From positions 3,348,001 through 3,412,000 of the forward strand of contig NZ_CP059856.1 of assembly GCF_009193325.2 (NCBI RefSeq): a stretch of DNA of 64,000 bases, written 5' to 3'. Position numbers and translations under genes: made by a program. Shown piece after piece: positions 55,601-64,000 of this stretch. Under the pieces are notes generated by a model that did no database searches, was not told the DNA's origin, and saw nothing but the letters and a program-made list of their open reading frames with translations. Position 1 is the first letter of the stretch. Each line of letters starts with the position of its first letter. This DNA is from Bacteroides zhangwenhongii (lineage in GTDB: Bacteria > Bacteroidota > Bacteroidia > Bacteroidales > Bacteroidaceae).

Positions 55601-56569
55601 TTTGTTGGAAGTAACCCTCTTTACCGCCAATGCCTTGGCGTAAAAAGAGTGGGTCAGCATCCACTGCAAGGCTTTCACCTTGTTATGTCTGCCTTCCTTT
55701 TGAGCCTTTACAATACGCGCTTGTAGCTTTCGGACATAGGCTTCACACTTGGACCAGTCCATGCCGTCCCAAGTTAGATTCCTGCTGTCAGCAGGCGCAC
55801 ACGATGTTTTAGTTTCGTTCATTTGCTTTCCTCCTTTTGAAAGTTCTAAAAGTTATCTTGTAAAGAGTTACCATATACGGAAGTCTGCCCACTTTCGTGT
55901 CGGATGATGTCACCAATAACAACCCGTGATGTTGATTCAATCCGTATCCACCCCATTACAGGTGGCATTCGCTTTTTCCGTTATCTCATACCTGCACCCC
56001 ATTCGGCTTGCCTTGCGGTTCGCTTACTCGCATTCTTACGAGAGAGATACAGGCTTGCCCTGTTCCACGTAATTGACAAACGGATAGTTTAGGTTCTGCC
56101 AAGTCCGCCGGCAGTGCTGTGTCCGTGTAACCCCAACATGGGCAAGGGTTATCCGACTGCTTACCTTTTGGTGAGAGCTAAAGTATCTTGCGCTCCTTCA
56201 AACCTTACGACGGCTAAAGTCAGTTCACTTACGTTAACCATGCTATCCAGCCTCGCCACTCAACGGTATGATACTAACCGTCCTTGACATTCCCTCACGG
56301 TTCAGTCTTGTCCTTTCGGAAAGTGTACTTTGTCCTATAAGCTTGGCACAACCCATCACTGGAGATGCACCTTATAGTAGGCTACCGCTGACGGAACAGC
56401 GGGTTAAATCATGCAATTAATATCACTGTCTAACAATCAATTACGTGACTTTACAGGTCACACCCCAGTACGATTCATTAGAAACGACACTGTCCGGCAA
56501 AATATCCAAACTACATGAGTTTAATACAGACAAACCCACAAATAAACAAATTAGTTTTATTTTTTTCAT
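52694..56569 (-). CDS. SusD/RagB lipoprotein split by a group II intron
   Basis: The gene is in two exons: 56569-56464 (35 codons plus one base) and 54051-52694. Joining them directly gives a continuous 1464-base frame of 487 residues that reads NESYW-ETESDVQSAVDGIYSKM across the join, exactly the helix expected in SusD proteins. Exon 1 holds the lipoprotein signal (VLNSC, Cys19). Exon 2 has the SusD helices (AVRAWCYFNLVRLWGDVPL) and the RLAEAYLFKAEILAEQGN and EFAGECKSWFDLIRFGE signatures. Without splicing translation would stop 7 codons into the intron. A Met-initiated frame from 54004 would lack the signal peptide and is not a believable gene. It lies 13 bases after the third susC of the window and would be that transporter's partner. 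Confidence 0.9.
54052..56463 (-). mobile_element. Group II intron with reverse-transcriptase gene, inserted in susD in the sense orientation
   Basis: The element is 2,412 bases on the minus strand. It begins GTGTGACC (56463 downward), matching the group II 5' GUGYG, and ends ACCCGAT at 54052, the required AY. A 34-base domain V (54126-54093) is visible: GAGCCGTATG, GAAA tetraloop and GTACGGTTC complement. Domain VI follows (54092-54052) with a candidate branch-point A at 54058, 7 bases from the 3' end. The open frame for the intron-encoded protein (54173-55822) lies in domain IV; 55823-56463 is structured noncoding RNA of domains I-III. The insertion is in the same direction as susD, which allows splicing. 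Confidence 0.92.
54173..55822 (-). pseudogene. ltrA: Intron-encoded reverse transcriptase/maturase with two frameshifts
   Basis: Two frames together make up one group II reverse transcriptase of about 560 residues. The N-terminal frame (55822-55526, 98 residues) holds the usual DWSKCEAYVRKLQARIVKA opening and ends in TGA after GVDKQLWDFP. The C-terminal frame runs from about 55519 to 54173 with PLRRVHIKKKNGKLRPLGIP, the QGGIISP motif, catalytic YADD, an X/thumb maturase domain and a C-terminal CPLCGKEIDC HNH-like zinc region. Between them, in a third frame, lies KRKYKAIGELKRRGYN. Two indels near 55550 and 55510 must have occurred, so the protein is not made intact without recoding. In the HNH part the usual HxxH-type histidines are changed (WNVNEI), another sign of decay. 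Confidence 0.85.
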
Positions 56570-56582
56570 GATTATATACATA

Positions 56583-59500
56583 TTAGAAAGTTAAATTAAG
56601 TCCTAATGTCCATATCCTTGGCTGAGGATAATTACCATCGCTCAAATTTCTGCTAGCCGAGCTATATTCAGTCATGTAACCCGGATATTGAGAAAAACAA
56701 CATATATTCTGACCTGAAAAATAAACTTGCGCAGCTTTTATCTGCGTTTTATTCAGAATTGTCCTTGGGAAATTATAACTGACTTTCAATTCGCGGAATG
56801 ACAAATAATCTCCTTTATAAGTATTCTCATCTGAAGTTCTGTAATGATTCCACTGACCATTATCACTGCCGTCTTCCACATCAAAACGAGCATAGCGTGT
56901 TTTAGCTGCATCACCAGAAGCAGACCAGTAATTTAAAACATCTTTAGTCGGATTCAGATAGCCGGATTGCGCACCAGAATTTACCAAACTTATCTGCCGA
57001 TCATAAATCACATGTCCCAATGCATAATCAAAACTTGCATAAATCTCAAAATCCTTGATTTTTACCGTAGTATTAAAACCACCAGTTGTGGTAGGAACCA
57101 AGTAACCTAACACAAATTGGTCTTTTGCAGTAATCGTACCACTACCATCTTTATCAACCCATTCATAGTCTCCCGCTACTTTACGACCTTTTTCATAAGT
57201 TTGAGTTGTCGGATCATAACCAGCCGCACGTTCATCATACATAGCTTCTGAAGCTGCCTTATCATTATCTAAAATATGGCTGACCTTATATCCTATAACA
57301 CTATACAGACGCTCCCCTTCAGCAATACCACCAATGCCGGCATAATAATCATCTGCAAACAAAGTCCCGTTCATCCTATTCTTATAGTTACCATTCTCCG
57401 GTAATTTAAGAACCTTATTCATATTATAGCTGATATTACCTCCAACATTCCAACTAAAATCCTTTCCTGCAAAAATGTTCCAATCAGCTTGCACTTCGTA
57501 CCCCCAGAATCTGACTTTTCCAACATTCTTATCTACCGTACCAAAACCACTTGTATTTGGCAACTTATCGTTGAACAACAAGTCACGTGTCACCTTATTA
57601 TAGTAATCAAATGAAAAGTTTATGCGATTATTGAGAAATGCCAAATCAAAGCCTATATCGACTTGTCCTGAGCTTTCCCAAGTCAAACTTGTATTAGGAA
57701 GGGCACTTGGCATATAGGCACTGGAGCCCTGATAAGCTGTAGTCGGAGCCCACAAACCTTGATAATCAAAACGTCCAATTGAATTATTACCAGTCATTCC
57801 GTAACTAGCGCGAATTTTCGCCAGAGATAACCATGAAAGATTCTTCATAAAATCTTCCTCACTTATAATATATCCAGCAGAGACTCCGGGAAAATACCCC
57901 CACCTATTACCGGCTGCGAAACGAGAAGAACCATCAGCCCGCAAAGAAGCGGTTAATAAGTATCTTGATTTATAGCCATAAGTTACACGTCCAAAAAAAC
58001 TGTTCATGCGTTCACGTTGACGAGTTGAAGATGCCTTAGTGTATTCTGAAGCTCCATTCAATGTTATAATATCATCACGGCTACCACCATATGCTTCTGC
58101 ACTATAATCATACAAGTTATAATATAAACTTGACACACCAATTACTGATTGAATCTTATGTTCAGAAGCAAACTCTTTATTATAGCTCAAAGTAAAATCT
58201 AATTGGGAAGTCTGGTTATTGCTACCATAATAATTCGCATCTCTCAGATTATTATAATAATTATTTTTCTCGAAATATTCACGGTGCATAACTGCAACAT
58301 TATAAGAGCCCTCCACTTTAGCAGTCAAACCATTCAGAATTTCCCATGACAAACCTATTTTCCCTTTTCCACCCCAATCTGCACGTTCGTTTACAATGTT
58401 TTCAATCAAATAGAGCGGATTTCTATAATCCTTATCTTTTCCAGGAGAATCGGTGCCATCCGCCATCAACCCTCGAATTGTAGGAGCCAAGTGTACACCT
58501 CTGGAAAAAATAGCAGATTCACTGGCATAAGGAGTGGAATTAATCTTATGAGCAGATAAATTGGTTGTTAATCTTAAATTCTTAGTAATAGCATAACTAT
58601 GATTCAATCTCAAAGTAATATTATCCCATGAGCGTTTGGGAGTGTATCCATTATCACCGACATACCCCAAACTAACCATATACTTCATTTTCTCAGTTCC
58701 CCCATTAAGCCCCACATAAGCATTGATAATATTACCACCTTCAAACAGTTCATCTTCAATATCATTATCCTCAAAAATAAGCACCTTATTGGGAGAAATA
58801 GGGTCCCACATCCAGTTCCATCCGGGCGCTAAGCCTTCTCCATGTTTCAAGTAACGAGTCGAGAATGAACTATTATCCAGATTTCCTGTACCTGCCGGAT
58901 GAGCCTTTTGAAGCAAATTTGCATAAGGACTGCGTGCGAGTGCCGGACGCATAACACTTAAATATTCTGTAGAATTCAACCGGTCAATCTGCTTGGATGC
59001 ATTTTGGAATCCATACGATACATTTACCATTACCGCTGGTTTAGAAGCTTTTCCCTCTTTAGTTGTTATCAAAATAATACCATTTGAGGCTCTTGAACCA
59101 TATATCGAAGTTGAAGCAGCATCCTTCAAAATTTCAATAGATGCGATATCCTGAGAATTCACATTCGATAATGCCCCAGGTACTCCATCAATCAAGATCA
59201 AAGCATCATTACTCTTATTTATAGACGAACCGCCGCGAATAGTAATCGAAGCTTGACTGCCCGGAGCACCCGAAGTACTAAAGACTCGCAGACCGGTCGT
59301 TTTACCTTTCAATGCATTTGAAACTGTTGTACCGACCACTTTATTCAAATCTTCTCCTGACACCCTTGAGATAGAAGAAGTAACTTCCCGCCGACTCAAT
59401 GTTCCATAGCCGACTACTACTACCTCATCAAGTAATTGAACATCTGATTTTAATATAATTTCCAACGGTTTGGAATCTGCGACAATTAATGAATACTTCT

Positions 59501-59774
59501 CATATCCGATATAAGTAACAGATATCTTTTCACCCTTATGAACCAAGACGTTGAAATTTCCGTCAATATCAGTAATAGTCCCTTTAGATGTGCTTTCCAA
59601 ATAAATAGTTGCACCGACAATCGGATTCAGTTCTTCATCCAATACACGCCCTGTTATAGTAAAATTTGAGTTTCCGGTCTGAGCCCAAAGACTTAAAGTA
59701 GGAAAAATCAACATAAAAATACCCATACAACAAAAATATTGTAGCTTGGATTTATATATATTATAGCTTTTCAT
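56583..59774 (-). CDS. SusC/RagA TonB-dependent transporter, region E PUL
   Basis: A 1063-residue SusC-type importer with a signal peptide (about 1-31), a carboxypeptidase-regulatory-like domain (about 38-115, TITGRVLDEELNPIVGATI), a TonB-box-like EVVVVGYGTLSRREVTSSI, a plug with IEILKDAASTSIYGSRASNGIILI, and a barrel ending in LNLTF. It lies between a lipoprotein gene (6 bases upstream) and the intron-split susD. It would import the breakdown products of the region E glycan. Function depends on the SusD partner and thus perhaps on splicing. Confidence 0.95.
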   Translation of the reverse strand: MKSYNIYKSKLQYFCCMGIFMLIFPTLSLWAQTGNSNFTITGRVLDEELNPIVGATIYLESTSKGTITDIDGNFNVLVHKGEKISVTYIGYEKYSLIVADSKPLEIILKSDVQLLDEVVVVGYGTLSRREVTSSISRVSGEDLNKVVGTTVSNALKGKTTGLRVFSTSGAPGSQASITIRGGSSINKSNDALILIDGVPGALSNVNSQDIASIEILKDAASTSIYGSRASNGIILITTKEGKASKPAVMVNVSYGFQNASKQIDRLNSTEYLSVMRPALARSPYANLLQKAHPAGTGNLDNSSFSTRYLKHGEGLAPGWNWMWDPISPNKVLIFEDNDIEDELFEGGNIINAYVGLNGGTEKMKYMVSLGYVGDNGYTPKRSWDNITLRLNHSYAITKNLRLTTNLSAHKINSTPYASESAIFSRGVHLAPTIRGLMADGTDSPGKDKDYRNPLYLIENIVNERADWGGKGKIGLSWEILNGLTAKVEGSYNVAVMHREYFEKNNYYNNLRDANYYGSNNQTSQLDFTLSYNKEFASEHKIQSVIGVSSLYYNLYDYSAEAYGGSRDDIITLNGASEYTKASSTRQRERMNSFFGRVTYGYKSRYLLTASLRADGSSRFAAGNRWGYFPGVSAGYIISEEDFMKNLSWLSLAKIRASYGMTGNNSIGRFDYQGLWAPTTAYQGSSAYMPSALPNTSLTWESSGQVDIGFDLAFLNNRINFSFDYYNKVTRDLLFNDKLPNTSGFGTVDKNVGKVRFWGYEVQADWNIFAGKDFSWNVGGNISYNMNKVLKLPENGNYKNRMNGTLFADDYYAGIGGIAEGERLYSVIGYKVSHILDNDKAASEAMYDERAAGYDPTTQTYEKGRKVAGDYEWVDKDGSGTITAKDQFVLGYLVPTTTGGFNTTVKIKDFEIYASFDYALGHVIYDRQISLVNSGAQSGYLNPTKDVLNYWSASGDAAKTRYARFDVEDGSDNGQWNHYRTSDENTYKGDYLSFRELKVSYNFPRTILNKTQIKAAQVYFSGQNICCFSQYPGYMTEYSSASRNLSDGNYPQPRIWTLGLNLTF

Positions 59775-59780
59775 AATCTT

Positions 59781-60539
59781 TTATTCTTCATTTATGTATT
59801 TAATCAAGGTCACATCATCTATCAGCATCGTTGAGTTCTGTGCATTATTCTGCAAACAAAGCACTATGTCAGTACGATCAACTAATGAAGCATTAAGAGC
59901 ACTCTCATAGGTAATACTAGCCTTTTGGTCGGTAATTTTGGAAAAGTCTATAACATAGGAAAACTCTACCCATTCAGAAGATAAAAGACAATTCTTACAA
60001 TAAGCCCAGTATTTTCCCGTGGGAGAAGTCGGTTTCTCCGTATCATAAATAAAATAACGCTCTACAACATTTCCCGCAGCATCAGTGGCTTTTATAAATA
60101 TGCGGCAAGTTGGAGTCCCACCACTACTTTTTCCTTTAAAAGAAAATGTATATAGTGCCGGCTCTACCACACCTTTAATCCGTTGGGCAATAAAAGCTCT
60201 AGTCGGATCTGCATTAGGAATAGAGGTTGTAGTATTCACCATTTTACCGACTGTTTCCTGTTCGCCGTCATAAGCCGTAGAAAAAGAGATTGTACTGGGA
60301 TAATTATTCTGTATAACCCATTCATTATAGATAATTGGAGAATCCGTTAGCTTACGTTCCAGATCGGCAGTCTCAAAATCAGCATCATGTATAAGATTCA
60401 CAGGAGTATCCCCACCTGGAGTATCTTCTACATCTTCTTCAAACTCTGTAGGAAGAGGCGCAATTTCTTCTTTATCCTCACAAGATGAAAGTCCTACAAT
60501 AAGTGCAAAAAGCATTAAAAAAAAGGTTCTTTTCTTCAT
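59781..60539 (-). CDS. Lipoprotein with carbohydrate-binding-module-like jelly roll
   Basis: A 252-residue lipoprotein (Cys20 in LSSCEDKEEI, acidic after the Cys, so probably surface-exposed). Residues about 48-252 look like a CBM4/CBM9-type beta-sandwich: NLIHDADFETADLE at the start, YTFSFKGKS, WVEFSYVIDFSKI and a final MLIDDVTLIKYI are the strands of such modules. It precedes susC, an unusual place, since surface glycan-binding proteins normally follow susD. It likely binds the glycan of the region E PUL. No enzymatic motif is seen. Confidence 0.78.
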   Translation of the reverse strand: MKKRTFFLMLFALIVGLSSCEDKEEIAPLPTEFEEDVEDTPGGDTPVNLIHDADFETADLERKLTDSPIIYNEWVIQNNYPSTISFSTAYDGEQETVGKMVNTTTSIPNADPTRAFIAQRIKGVVEPALYTFSFKGKSSGGTPTCRIFIKATDAAGNVVERYFIYDTEKPTSPTGKYWAYCKNCLLSSEWVEFSYVIDFSKITDQKASITYESALNASLVDRTDIVLCLQNNAQNSTMLIDDVTLIKYINEE

Positions 60540-60596
60540 AATACAAATGTAATTAGGTTGACATTATTTTTCTTAAATCAATACTATTCCATACAT

Positions 60597-61451
60597 TCAA
60601 AAACTTCTAATCCATCTCAAAATACTTGTCCGTATTTCTTCCTCATATATAAACTTGTTACGCATCCACCATCCATGACCTCCTTCTGATAGAATTCGTA
60701 TTTCTGATTTAACGCCATAGTTTAATAACGCATTATAAAAATTCAGGCCATTTAAATATGGTACTGCCTGATCGTCCGATGATAATACGATATAAGTCGG
60801 GGAAGTATCAGCAGACACGTGTTTATCCATCGAATAAATATTTCTCCATTTTTGCTCATCTGCTTTAACTCCCAAAAGATGTTCGCGAGTCTGAAAATTA
60901 GAGTATGACATAGATATAACCGGATAAACCAATATTCCAAAATTGACCATATTCTTTTTTGAAGTAAACCCGGTTAATAAAGCAGCAGCTAAATGCCCAC
61001 CGGCGGAAAATCCCATGACTCCAATCTTATCTTTATCTATACCCAATTTATCAGATTGTTCGTGAATAACTTCCAAAGCCCGTATCCCGTCATTTATCGT
61101 TACCTGTGGATCACCTTTGGGCAATCGATACTTAAGAATAAAAACTGTAATCCCATTCTTAGCCAACCATTTTGCACTTCCATACCCTTCGTGAGAAATA
61201 GCTATATAAGAATAAGCTCCACCGGGGATAAGCAGTACAGCATGGTTCAGACCGGTTCTATTCTCTGGCAGGTAGCCTAATAATTCAGGAGAAAACACCT
61301 CGCGAATATACCCTAAACTATCAATTTGGTCAGTTTTGGGTTCTTGTTGTTCATAAAGTTTTAAATGTACATCTTGAGCATACACCCTACATGTAAGTAA
61401 TAAAAGGAACAGAAATACATGTGTCTTATACTTCATAATCCTAGAAATCAT
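60597..61451 (-). CDS. Secreted alpha/beta hydrolase, acetyl-esterase-like
   Basis: A 284-residue alpha/beta hydrolase with a signal peptide (about 1-26); the ATG at 61436 (residue 6) is an equally good start and gives a more standard signal. The oxyanion motif IPGGAYSYIAISHEG (75-89) resembles the HGG(A) of esterases. The nucleophile is S149 in VMGFSAGGHLAA, and the histidine lies in SEGGHGWWMR near the C-terminus. Family members are acetyl-xylan or sugar esterases of the BD-FAE/DUF1749 type. It belongs to the region E operon and might remove acetyl groups from the glycan before the GH2 and propeller proteins act. Confidence 0.88.
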   Translation of the reverse strand: MISRIMKYKTHVFLFLLLLTCRVYAQDVHLKLYEQQEPKTDQIDSLGYIREVFSPELLGYLPENRTGLNHAVLLIPGGAYSYIAISHEGYGSAKWLAKNGITVFILKYRLPKGDPQVTINDGIRALEVIHEQSDKLGIDKDKIGVMGFSAGGHLAAALLTGFTSKKNMVNFGILVYPVISMSYSNFQTREHLLGVKADEQKWRNIYSMDKHVSADTSPTYIVLSSDDQAVPYLNGLNFYNALLNYGVKSEIRILSEGGHGWWMRNKFIYEEEIRTSILRWIRSF

Positions 61452-61494
61452 GTTTTAATTGGTTATAGTCGTTTCTTTGCATCATCACCACTCT

Positions 61495-63261
61495 CTATTT
61501 GTAAAGCGGACCATATGTTACACATGCCCTAAAATCAGCACTTTCTTTATCCATCCCAAATGATGACCATGCAGTAGGACGGAATATTCTTTCTTTAGAT
61601 ACGTTGTGCATACATACCGGTATTCGCAACATAGAAGCGAGAGTGATAAGTTCCGCACCAATATGCCCATAGCACAAAGCACCATGATTGGCCCCCCAAT
61701 TCGCCATTACAGAGTAGGTACTATCAAATGCTTCATGATTGGTGAGACGTGGAACGAACCAGGTTGTAGGCCAAGTTTTATCCGTTCTTTTATCAACAAC
61801 TTCAGCCACCTTATCAGGAAGTTCGACACTCCATCCTTCTGCTATCTGCAAAACCGGTCCCAAGCCATCTACCATGTTTATCCGGGACATTGTCATAGGC
61901 ATGCCGCCTTTGCTCATATAATTAGAAGAATAACCGCCCCCTCTGAAGTATTCCAATGAAGCCGGATACCATTGAGTAGCATCAAGGCATCTCTGCACAT
62001 CTTCATCCGTTATTTCCCAGTAAGGTTTCATCACCGGACATCCATTTTCAGTCATCTGTCCTGACCCGTCGAGTGTGCAAGAACCAGAATTGATTAAATG
62101 AATAAAACCATTAGAGGCGATGCCTTCCAGTTTAATTCCGGTGACCCGTTCCACAGCTTCAGGACTCCAGTAAGTACGGACATCAGCAAAAAGTTGGGAA
62201 GTATTAGTCAACAGATGCCCCAGTAACATTGCAGTTGCATTCAAATGATCATTTTCTGTAGCAACAATAAAAGCCTTACGAATACCATTCCAGTCGAAAG
62301 AAGAATTTAAGATAGCTTCACTAAAATCGCCATTAGGAAAAAAATCGGTCCATTGCCGCTGTCCTTGGAAGCCACCCATAATCGCATTATGCCCCATAGA
62401 TTCTTCCTCATACCCCATTTCCTTCAGAACCGGATTTCCAATCATCATGTCACGGATAATAAGTGTCATTTTCACCACAAATTCCCATTCTTGCTCTTTT
62501 TGCTCACGAGTATGTTGCAAATGGGGCGGATTATAATCTGCTCCCTCTTTGCAGTTTATCCGAGTCCATGTCATTGCCTTTTCAAACTCCGTCCGGTCAA
62601 AAATTCCCAATTTTATCCGGCGCAAAATTTCAACTGATTCCACGTATTCAGTACGCATACCCAAATATTTCTGCAAGAACATTGCATCTACTTGCGAACC
62701 AGCAATTCCCATTGAACAATACCCGACAGATAAATAAGATTTCCCTTTCATTTGTCCGACAGCCAAGGAAGCACGGGCAAAACGCAAAAGTCTTTCCTTC
62801 ACATCTTCCGGAATCGTATTATCAGACGCATCCTGTACATCTTTTCCATAAATACCAAAAGCAGGCAACCCTTTTTGATTATGCCCGGCCAAGGCAGCAG
62901 CCAGATATACAGCTCCCGGACGTTCAGAACCATTAAAACCCCAGATAGCTTTCGGCAAAAGTGGATCCATATCAATGGTTTCAGAACCATAACACCAGCA
63001 AGGAGTGACAGAAAGTGTAGCACATACATTCTCTCCTGCAAATTTACAAGCACAAGCAGCCGCTTCTGTAACACCTCCGATTGTAGTATCAGCAATCACA
63101 CATTCTACAGGGGCGCCATCCATATAACGCAGATTCTCACTATACAAACGAGCCACGCTACGAGCCATTTCCATTGTCTTTTCTTCCAAGGATTCGCGTA
63201 TCCCTTTCCTTCTGCCGTCAATAATCGGACGAATCCCTATTTTCGGATGATTTGTTTCCAT
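61495..63261 (-). CDS. fucI: L-fucose isomerase family protein
   Basis: A 588-residue cytoplasmic aldose-ketose isomerase of the FucI family, which converts L-fucose to L-fuculose with Mn ions. E336 and D360 (ATENDHL and LFADVR) have the same 24-residue spacing as the catalytic E337/D361 of E. coli FucI, and the metal-binding His lies in [12 protein letters not shown]. Members also act on D-arabinose and other sugars with the same stereochemistry, so substrate is not certain. It lies in the region E PUL with a YhcH-type protein and no fucK or fucA is visible, so the sugar may be processed elsewhere. Confidence 0.93.
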   Translation of the reverse strand: METNHPKIGIRPIIDGRRKGIRESLEEKTMEMARSVARLYSENLRYMDGAPVECVIADTTIGGVTEAAACACKFAGENVCATLSVTPCWCYGSETIDMDPLLPKAIWGFNGSERPGAVYLAAALAGHNQKGLPAFGIYGKDVQDASDNTIPEDVKERLLRFARASLAVGQMKGKSYLSVGYCSMGIAGSQVDAMFLQKYLGMRTEYVESVEILRRIKLGIFDRTEFEKAMTWTRINCKEGADYNPPHLQHTREQKEQEWEFVVKMTLIIRDMMIGNPVLKEMGYEEESMGHNAIMGGFQGQRQWTDFFPNGDFSEAILNSSFDWNGIRKAFIVATENDHLNATAMLLGHLLTNTSQLFADVRTYWSPEAVERVTGIKLEGIASNGFIHLINSGSCTLDGSGQMTENGCPVMKPYWEITDEDVQRCLDATQWYPASLEYFRGGGYSSNYMSKGGMPMTMSRINMVDGLGPVLQIAEGWSVELPDKVAEVVDKRTDKTWPTTWFVPRLTNHEAFDSTYSVMANWGANHGALCYGHIGAELITLASMLRIPVCMHNVSKERIFRPTAWSSFGMDKESADFRACVTYGPLYK

Positions 63262-63280
63262 ATTCTTGATTCTTTTATAT

Positions 63281-63889
63281 TTAATCGACTTTTATTTTAA
63301 CTACCAGTTTTTTCACCATTGCCTGTTTCATATCCTTCACACATGGGCGGTGCGCATCCTGAGGGAAAAAAATAAAAAAGTTTTCCGGAGTGGCTTTTCT
63401 CTGTATACCACCGTCAGAAGCATAAAAAGCGATATCTTTCTCCTCATCATACGACTGCATTTCTTTCAATAAAGCAGTGTCCCGCAGAATACCGATATAT
63501 TCACTACCGGAAATCAAATACTGTACATCAATGTATTTTTTATGTACTTCATAAAGTGCATCCTCCGGTTCTTTAGTTCGATATTCACTAATCGTGATAT
63601 AAATATCATCACTCAAGTCTATACGCCCCAAAGGCAAACTGTCCAAATTGGTATGAACCAAAAAATTAAAAGCTTGTTCCCAGCGTTCGGGATACTTCCG
63701 ATAGTGTTTTTCCCATACCACCCGATCAATCATAGAATCGGGTAAAGCTGCAAATGGCGTCAGTACACCATTTTTATTAAAAGTTATACTTTCCATTGTC
63801 TCTTCTTTCTCATTCTGTGTTTTTTTGGATGCTACATTACACGCACACAGCAACCCAACTATCAATATCAGATAAATTATTTTCATCAT
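63281..63889 (-). CDS. YhcH/YjgK/YiaL-family protein with a lipoprotein signal
   Basis: A 202-residue protein whose N-terminus looks like a lipoprotein signal (LLCAC), followed by the DUF386 (YhcH/YjgK/YiaL) fold with [17 protein letters not shown] and [13 protein letters not shown], the metal-coordinating residues of these cupin-like proteins. Family members take part in sialic acid or 2,3-diketogulonate metabolism or act as sugar isomerase-type enzymes in the cytoplasm; a lipid-anchored form is unusual. Its start overlaps the stop of the upstream membrane protein (ATGA), which indicates translational coupling. It precedes fucI by 19 bases. Confidence 0.82.
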   Translation of the reverse strand: MMKIIYLILIVGLLCACNVASKKTQNEKEETMESITFNKNGVLTPFAALPDSMIDRVVWEKHYRKYPERWEQAFNFLVHTNLDSLPLGRIDLSDDIYITISEYRTKEPEDALYEVHKKYIDVQYLISGSEYIGILRDTALLKEMQSYDEEKDIAFYASDGGIQRKATPENFFIFFPQDAHRPCVKDMKQAMVKKLVVKIKVD

Positions 63890-64000
63890 TTCTTCGTTTT
63901 TACTAAATGCATACTGATAAATCCAACCAAGAAAATTACAATTGTTCCGAAGACAATCGTCAGGTTAGCATGGAAAGGACTTGCATATTCTCCCATAAAA
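63886..64000 (-). CDS. C-terminal end of a membrane transporter (partial)
   Basis: Only the last 37 residues are visible: MGEYASPFHANLTI then VFGTIVIFLVGFISMHLVKT and KK before TGA at 63886-63888. The hydrophobic stretch is a terminal membrane helix followed by a basic tail, as in MFS or SSS sugar transporters. Position before yhcH and fucI suggests the transporter of the same sugar, perhaps FucP-like, but the fragment is too short to assign a family. Confidence 0.55.
   Translation of the reverse strand, partial: FMGEYASPFHANLTIVFGTIVIFLVGFISMHLVKTKK

Noticed and set aside
55904..56092. A 62-residue plus-strand frame within the intron
   Set aside because: It lies antisense in the structured RNA domains of the group II intron and shows no protein features.
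60544..60551. TACATTTG as a promoter -7 element upstream of the region E lipoprotein gene
   Set aside because: There is no TTTG at the right distance and transcription would start inside the coding region.

Overview
The window looks like a piece of a human-gut Bacteroides chromosome, close to the B. thetaiotaomicron / B. ovatus / B. xylanisolvens group. The evidence is three SusC/SusD pairs, many secreted glycoside hydrolases and lipoproteins, AT-rich spacers, and several promoters of the Bacteroides type (TTTG, a 19-20 base spacer, then TAnnTTTG). No rRNA, tRNA or CRISPR array was seen. Almost every base belongs to three polysaccharide utilisation loci (PULs) or a few housekeeping genes between them.

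Region A (1-23689). A minus-strand operon runs from susC (start 19420) through susD, a two-module DUF5017-like surface lipoprotein, two very large uncharacterised secreted proteins that share a C-terminal half, a protein with two SGNH esterase domains, a GH3 beta-glycosidase with a PA14 insert, and an FAD-dependent oxidoreductase cut by the window edge. A LacI-type regulator lies upstream, and a divergent pair (SSS sodium symporter and a GH43 enzyme with exo-beta-1,3-galactanase-like motifs) completes the system. The target glycan cannot be named from the sequence.

Region B (23690-25237) holds a ComF-type phosphoribosyltransferase and an inositol-monophosphatase-family gene. A 735-base spacer follows that carries two sets of short repeats, one of them four palindromes phased at 22-23 bases.

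Region C (25973-43879) matches the known rus (ribose/nucleoside scavenging) locus of B. thetaiotaomicron: a helical regulator-like protein (RusR), two ribokinases, a surface lipoprotein, RusC/RusD, a putative TIM-barrel glycosidase, a second copy of that glycosidase fused to a nucleoside hydrolase, a RusT-type sugar transporter, and extra GH97 and GH109 enzymes. Nucleosides or ribosides would be bound at the surface, cleaved in the periplasm, and the sugar imported and phosphorylated.

Region D (43950-47500) contains a decayed metallophosphoesterase remnant, an endonuclease/exonuclease/phosphatase-family gene and the ahpC-ahpF peroxide-defence operon with a consensus promoter.

Region E (47600-64000) is a third PUL on the minus strand: transporter fragment, YhcH-family lipoprotein, L-fucose-isomerase-type enzyme, secreted alpha/beta hydrolase, lipoprotein, susC, susD, GH2 glycosidase and two tandem sialidase-fold proteins. 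Its susD is interrupted after codon 35 by a 2,412-base group II intron lying in the sense orientation. Precise removal of the intron restores a 487-residue SusD, but the intron's own reverse transcriptase carries two frameshifts.
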